A stretch of DNA of 12,036 nucleotides from JBFWQM01 sp050249455 (lineage in GTDB: Bacteria > Pseudomonadota > Alphaproteobacteria > MPNO01 > VGEU01), in contig JBFWQM010000176.1 in the NCBI GenBank assembly GCA_050249455.1, forward strand, positions 1-12,036, in the 5' to 3' direction. The first letter of the stretch is position 1, and each line of letters opens with the position of its first letter. Below are positions 9,992 to 12,036 of this stretch, piece by piece. The translations under genes were made by a program, and so were the position numbers. The notes under the pieces were generated by a model that did not search any database, was not told the DNA's origin, and saw only the letters and a program-made list of their open reading frames with translations.

Positions 9992-10020
9992 TTAAGACAT
10001 GATGCGTCCGCGTCTATATA
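9992..10020 (+). promoter_or_regulatory. Putative promoter of the DUF1848 gene sharing its -10 with dnaK
   Basis: TTAAGA (9992-9997) is a moderate -35, placed 17 bp upstream of TATATA (10015-10020). Transcription would start near 10027, about 58 nt before the likely ATG at 10085. The same palindromic TATATA serves the opposite-strand promoter of dnaK. Confidence 0.35.
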
Positions 10021-10043
10021 GGTGCACCATCGTTAGCCTACAA
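10015..10043 (-). promoter_or_regulatory. Putative heat-shock-type promoter of dnaK
   Basis: On the minus strand GTTGTAG is followed by CCTATATAG. As a sigma-70 site this reads TTGTAG (10038-10043), 17 bp, TATATA (10015-10020). As a heat-shock site it fits the alphaproteobacterial consensus as I remember it, CTTG-N17/18-CYTAT-T, with GTTG in place of CTTG and an 18-bp gap. The start would be near 10008, giving a leader of about 84 nt. RpoH control of dnaK is usual in this class, so the call is plausible but unproved. Confidence 0.5.
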
Positions 10044-10084
10044 CCGGTCTTATCGCACCGAATCCTGCCGGGCGGGTGCGGCCG

Positions 10085-10951
10085 ATGATCGTTTCCGCAA
10101 GCTACAGGACCGACATCCCGGCGTTCTACGCCGACTGGTTCCGCGCCCGGCTGGCCGCGGGCTGGTGCCGCGTGGCCAATCCCTATGGCGGGCCGGCGGC
10201 GACCGTGCGGCTCGACGCCGCGGACGGCTTCGTGTTCTGGACCCGCAACGCCGCGCCGTTCGCGGCCGCGCTCGACGAGGTGGCGGCGCGCGGCATCCCG
10301 TTCGTCGTGCAGTTCACCGTCACCGGCTACCCGCGATCGATCGACGCGGCGACCGTGCAAGCCGACCGCGCCGTCGCGCAGCTGCGCGCCCTCGCCGGCC
10401 GTTTCGGACCCAGGGCCGTCGTGTGGCGCTACGACCCGATCGTCGCGACCGGCGCGACCCCGCCGGCCTGGCATGTGGACAACTTCGCCCGGCTGGCCGC
10501 GGCGCTGGCCGGCGCGACCGACGAGGCGGTGGTGTCGTTCGCCCAGCTCTACCGCAAGACGCGGCGCAACCTGGGGGCGGCCGCGGCGCGCGGCGGCTTC
10601 GCGGTCGACGACCCGCCCGACGCGGCAAAGCGCGACCTGCTGTCCGCCCTGGTGCCCGTCGCCGCCGCGCACGGCATGGCGCTTACCGTCTGCACCCAGC
10701 CGGGCCTCATAGCACCGGGCGCCGCGCCGGCGCGCTGCATCGACGCCGACCGCCTGTCGGCCGTCGCCGGCCGTCCCGTCGCCGCCCGGCTGAAGGGCAA
10801 CCGCCCCGGCTGCGGCTGCCACGAATCGCGCGACATCGGCGCCTACGACACCTGCCCGCACGGCTGCGCCTACTGCTACGCGGTGCAGAGCCGCGACAAG
10901 GCCCAGGCCGCGCTCAAGGCGCACGACCCGGCGGCGGAGAGGCTGGGGTAG
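10085..10951 (+). CDS. DUF1848 family protein with C-terminal radical-SAM-like cysteine cluster
   Basis: Uncharacterised protein of 288 residues. The N-terminus, MIVSASYRTDIPAFYADWF, is the family hallmark. FWTRNAAPF (51-59), VVQFTVTGY (74-82) and VVWRYDPIV (112-120) look like the strands of a TIM-barrel-like fold. The end carries CGCHESRDIGAYDTC followed by PHGCAYCYA, with C243, C245, C257, C261 and C264. C257-C261-C264 is a CX3CX2C pattern, as in radical SAM enzymes, but at the C-terminus instead of the N-terminus. That similarity is noted for the family, so a Fe-S cluster is likely; any reaction is unknown. A GTG at 10076 would add three residues. I prefer ATG 10085 because it fits the family start. 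The gene sits alone between dnaK (divergent) and grpE (convergent). Confidence 0.87.
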   Translation: MIVSASYRTDIPAFYADWFRARLAAGWCRVANPYGGPAATVRLDAADGFVFWTRNAAPFAAALDEVAARGIPFVVQFTVTGYPRSIDAATVQADRAVAQLRALAGRFGPRAVVWRYDPIVATGATPPAWHVDNFARLAAALAGATDEAVVSFAQLYRKTRRNLGAAAARGGFAVDDPPDAAKRDLLSALVPVAAAHGMALTVCTQPGLIAPGAAPARCIDADRLSAVAGRPVAARLKGNRPGCGCHESRDIGAYDTCPHGCAYCYAVQSRDKAQAALKAHDPAAERLG

Positions 10952-10976
10952 TCCGGAGCAGCCGGACCCGGTGAGG

Positions 10977-10998
10977 CCCCCTCCCCCAACCCCCTCCC
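10977..10998 (-). other. G-quadruplex-capable sequence downstream of grpE
   Basis: On the minus strand four runs of three or more G are separated by loops of 1, 2 and 1 nt (plus-strand C-runs at 10977-10981, 10983-10987, 10990-10994 and 10996-10998). This satisfies the standard G3+ loop 1-7 motif. If transcription of grpE continues past its stop, it would lie in the grpE 3' untranslated RNA. It overlaps one arm of the hairpin at 10990-11012, so the two structures would compete. Confidence 0.6.
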
Positions 10999-11047
10999 GC
11001 GCGGGGAGGGGGAGCCGCATTCCAGCCCCCTCCCCTCGCGGGAGGGG
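10990..11047. repeat. Pair of C-rich/G-rich hairpins in the DUF1848-grpE gap
   Basis: CCCCCTCCC (10990-10998) pairs with GGGAGGGGG (11004-11012) around a GCGCG loop. A near copy, CCCCTCCC (11027-11034), pairs with GGGAGGGG (11040-11047) around CTCGC. The two hairpins are similar in sequence, suggesting a duplicated unit of a dispersed intergenic repeat. Translations of such units give SPSPRGRGLGEG-like peptides, common at spurious ORF ends in GC-rich proteobacteria. They lie between convergent genes and may help end transcription from both sides. Confidence 0.72.
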
Positions 11048-11048
11048 C

Positions 11049-11079
11049 GCTCGCGATAGCGAGCTCGGGAGCTTCTTTT
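11049..11079 (+). terminator. Possible terminator after the DUF1848 gene
   Basis: GCTCGC-GATA-GCGAGC (11049-11064) is a perfect six-bp stem with a tetraloop. AGCT-CGGG-AGCT then overlaps it and runs straight into TCTTTT (11074-11079). The T-rich tail is on the plus strand, fitting termination of the DUF1848 transcript. No equivalent T-run is seen for grpE on the minus strand. Confidence 0.45.
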
Positions 11080-11084
11080 CCGAT

Positions 11085-11663
11085 TCAGACGACCGTATCG
11101 ACCTTCGGTTGCGCGGCGCCGCCGGGGGTGGCCTTGGCGATGCCGACGCGGGCCGGGCGCAACAGGCGGTCGTGGATCATGTAGCCGACCTCCAGCACCT
11201 GCATGACGGTGCCGGGCGGGGCGTCGGCGGTGGGCACCTCGAACATCGCCTCGTGCTGCTCGTGGTTGAACTTCTGGCCCATCGGGTCGATGCGGCGGAT
11301 GCCGTGGCGCTCCAGCGCGGCCAGCATCTCGCGCTCGGTCATCTCGACCCCTTCGATCACCGCACGCGCGTTGTCGTCGGCGCCCGCGGCGGCGTCGAGC
11401 GCCCGGCGCAGGTTGTCGGCGACCGTCAGCATGTCGCGCGCGAAGCCGGCGATGGCGTATTTCGAGGTGTCCTCGCGCTCCTTCTGGAACCGCCGGCGCA
11501 TGTTCTCGCTCTCGGCCAGCGTGCGCAGCAGCTTGTCCTTGAGGTCGGCGATCTCGGCCGCGGCGGCGTCGGGCGCCGGCGCCTCCGGGATGTCGAGCGA
11601 CGGGGCCTCGTCGTCTGGCGGCTGCGGGACGTGATCGGGGTTTTCCGCGTCGTTGCTGTGCAT
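11085..11663 (-). CDS. grpE: Nucleotide exchange factor GrpE
   Basis: DnaK nucleotide exchange factor, 192 residues. It releases ADP so that DnaK can rebind ATP and let go of substrate. A Pro/Asp-rich variable N-terminus (1-33) precedes the long dimerising helix (about 34-100; AEIADLKDKLLRTLAESENM, then RRRFQKEREDTSKYAI). The beta-wing signature is near the end: KFNHEQHEAMFEV (131-143), TVMQVLEVGYMIHDRLLRPA (152-171) and RVGIAK. I start at ATG 11663, preceded by GAGGAG two nt upstream; an in-frame TTG at 11675 would add four residues. hrcA ends 24 bp upstream on the same strand, giving the common hrcA-grpE operon. It is convergent with DUF1848. Confidence 0.97.
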   Translation of the reverse strand: MHSNDAENPDHVPQPPDDEAPSLDIPEAPAPDAAAAEIADLKDKLLRTLAESENMRRRFQKEREDTSKYAIAGFARDMLTVADNLRRALDAAAGADDNARAVIEGVEMTEREMLAALERHGIRRIDPMGQKFNHEQHEAMFEVPTADAPPGTVMQVLEVGYMIHDRLLRPARVGIAKATPGGAAQPKVDTVV

Positions 11664-11687
11664 CGCTCCTCGCAAAATGGTCTGGGT

Positions 11688-12036
11688 TCAGCCGACGACG
11701 CGGCCGACCAGCTTCGCCGTGTAGTCCACGATCGGGATGATCCGGGCGTAGTTGATCCGCGTCGGGCCGATGACGCCGATGGCGCCGATGATCTTGCCGT
11801 CGCGGCCGCCGAACGGGGCGACGACCATCGAGCATCCGGCCAGGTTGAACAGGGTGTTCTGGGCGCCGATGAAGATCTGCACGCCCTCCGCCTGCGCCGA
11901 CAGGTCGAGCAGGCGGACGCTCAGGTCCTTGGTCTCCAGCGTCTCGAAGATCTGGCGGATGCGCTCCAGGTCGGTCTCCGCCGAGACGTCGTTCAGCAGG
12001 TTGTGCTGGCCGCGCACGATCAGGAAGCCCGGGTTG
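11688..12036 (-). CDS. hrcA: Heat-inducible transcription repressor HrcA (C-terminal part only)
   Basis: The last 116 codons of HrcA, the repressor that binds CIRCE operators and is kept active by GroEL. Seen here are FLIVRGQHNLLNDVS, ETDLERIRQIFETLE, VQIFIGAQNTLFNLAGCSMVVAPF (the GAF-like domain) and the highly typical IGAIGVIGPTRINYARIIPIVDYTAKLV near the C-terminus. The N-terminal winged helix and the start lie beyond the right edge; the family is about 340-350 residues long. The reading frame is open to the edge, so this is a window truncation and not a pseudogene. It is followed by grpE after 24 bp. Confidence 0.97.
   Translation of the reverse strand, partial: NPGFLIVRGQHNLLNDVSAETDLERIRQIFETLETKDLSVRLLDLSAQAEGVQIFIGAQNTLFNLAGCSMVVAPFGGRDGKIIGAIGVIGPTRINYARIIPIVDYTAKLVGRVVG

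Noticed and set aside
9925..10084. CIRCE operator before dnaK
   Set aside because: No TTAGCACTC/GAGTGCTAA-like inverted repeat could be found on either strand of the interval.
10876..11835. Open frame on the minus strand spanning the grpE region and into the DUF1848 gene
   Set aside because: It is out of frame with both HrcA and GrpE and its end is the translated C-rich repeat; it is not a fusion gene.

Overview
This window is a GC-rich chromosomal segment that looks alphaproteobacterial, probably from the Rhodospirillales or a nearby order. I base this on DnaK/DnaJ/GrpE/HrcA, DapB and PfkB-type adenosine kinase sequences of that style, a DUF2244 gene next to nth, a short bactofilin, and an intergenic palindrome whose translation contains VIRGLDPRIQ, a peptide I recognise from spurious ORFs in alphaproteobacterial genomes. 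Taxonomy is inferred by eye. Almost all of the sequence is coding. I see no rRNA, tRNA, CRISPR array, insertion sequence, phage gene or integration scar.

Layout. At 1-2626 (minus strand) lie an adenosine kinase gene and then typA/bipA, whose 3' end is cut by the window edge. Divergent from these, at 2728-4437 (plus strand), is a tight cluster of an EI24-type membrane protein, a bactofilin and a small lipoprotein, together a plausible cell-envelope operon. nth (endonuclease III, minus strand) converges on the lipoprotein gene and overlaps it by 59 bp. A DUF2244 membrane-protein gene is divergent from nth and converges on dapB. At 5696-9924 (minus strand) is the transcription unit dnaK-dnaJ-dapB. 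Its dnaJ-dapB gap holds a large composite inverted repeat, and its dnaK-dnaJ gap holds a strong hairpin. A DUF1848 gene (plus strand) sits between dnaK and the grpE end of hrcA-grpE (minus strand), splitting the heat-shock locus. hrcA is cut by the right edge.

How the genes work together. DnaK, DnaJ and GrpE form the Hsp70 chaperone machine, and HrcA is its classical repressor. No CIRCE operator is visible before dnaK. A heat-shock-sigma-like promoter is visible there, with a palindromic TATATA that could also serve a -10 for the divergent DUF1848 gene. TypA (ribosome-associated GTPase), Nth (base excision repair), DapB (lysine and diaminopimelate synthesis) and adenosine kinase (purine salvage) are housekeeping functions.

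I found no convincing new multi-gene defence or mobile system. The items most worth a second look are the DUF1848 protein with its C-terminal radical-SAM-like cysteine cluster, the nested inverted repeat between dnaJ and dapB, the G-quadruplex-capable sequence after grpE, the shared promoter geometry between dnaK and DUF1848, and the EI24-bactofilin-lipoprotein cluster.
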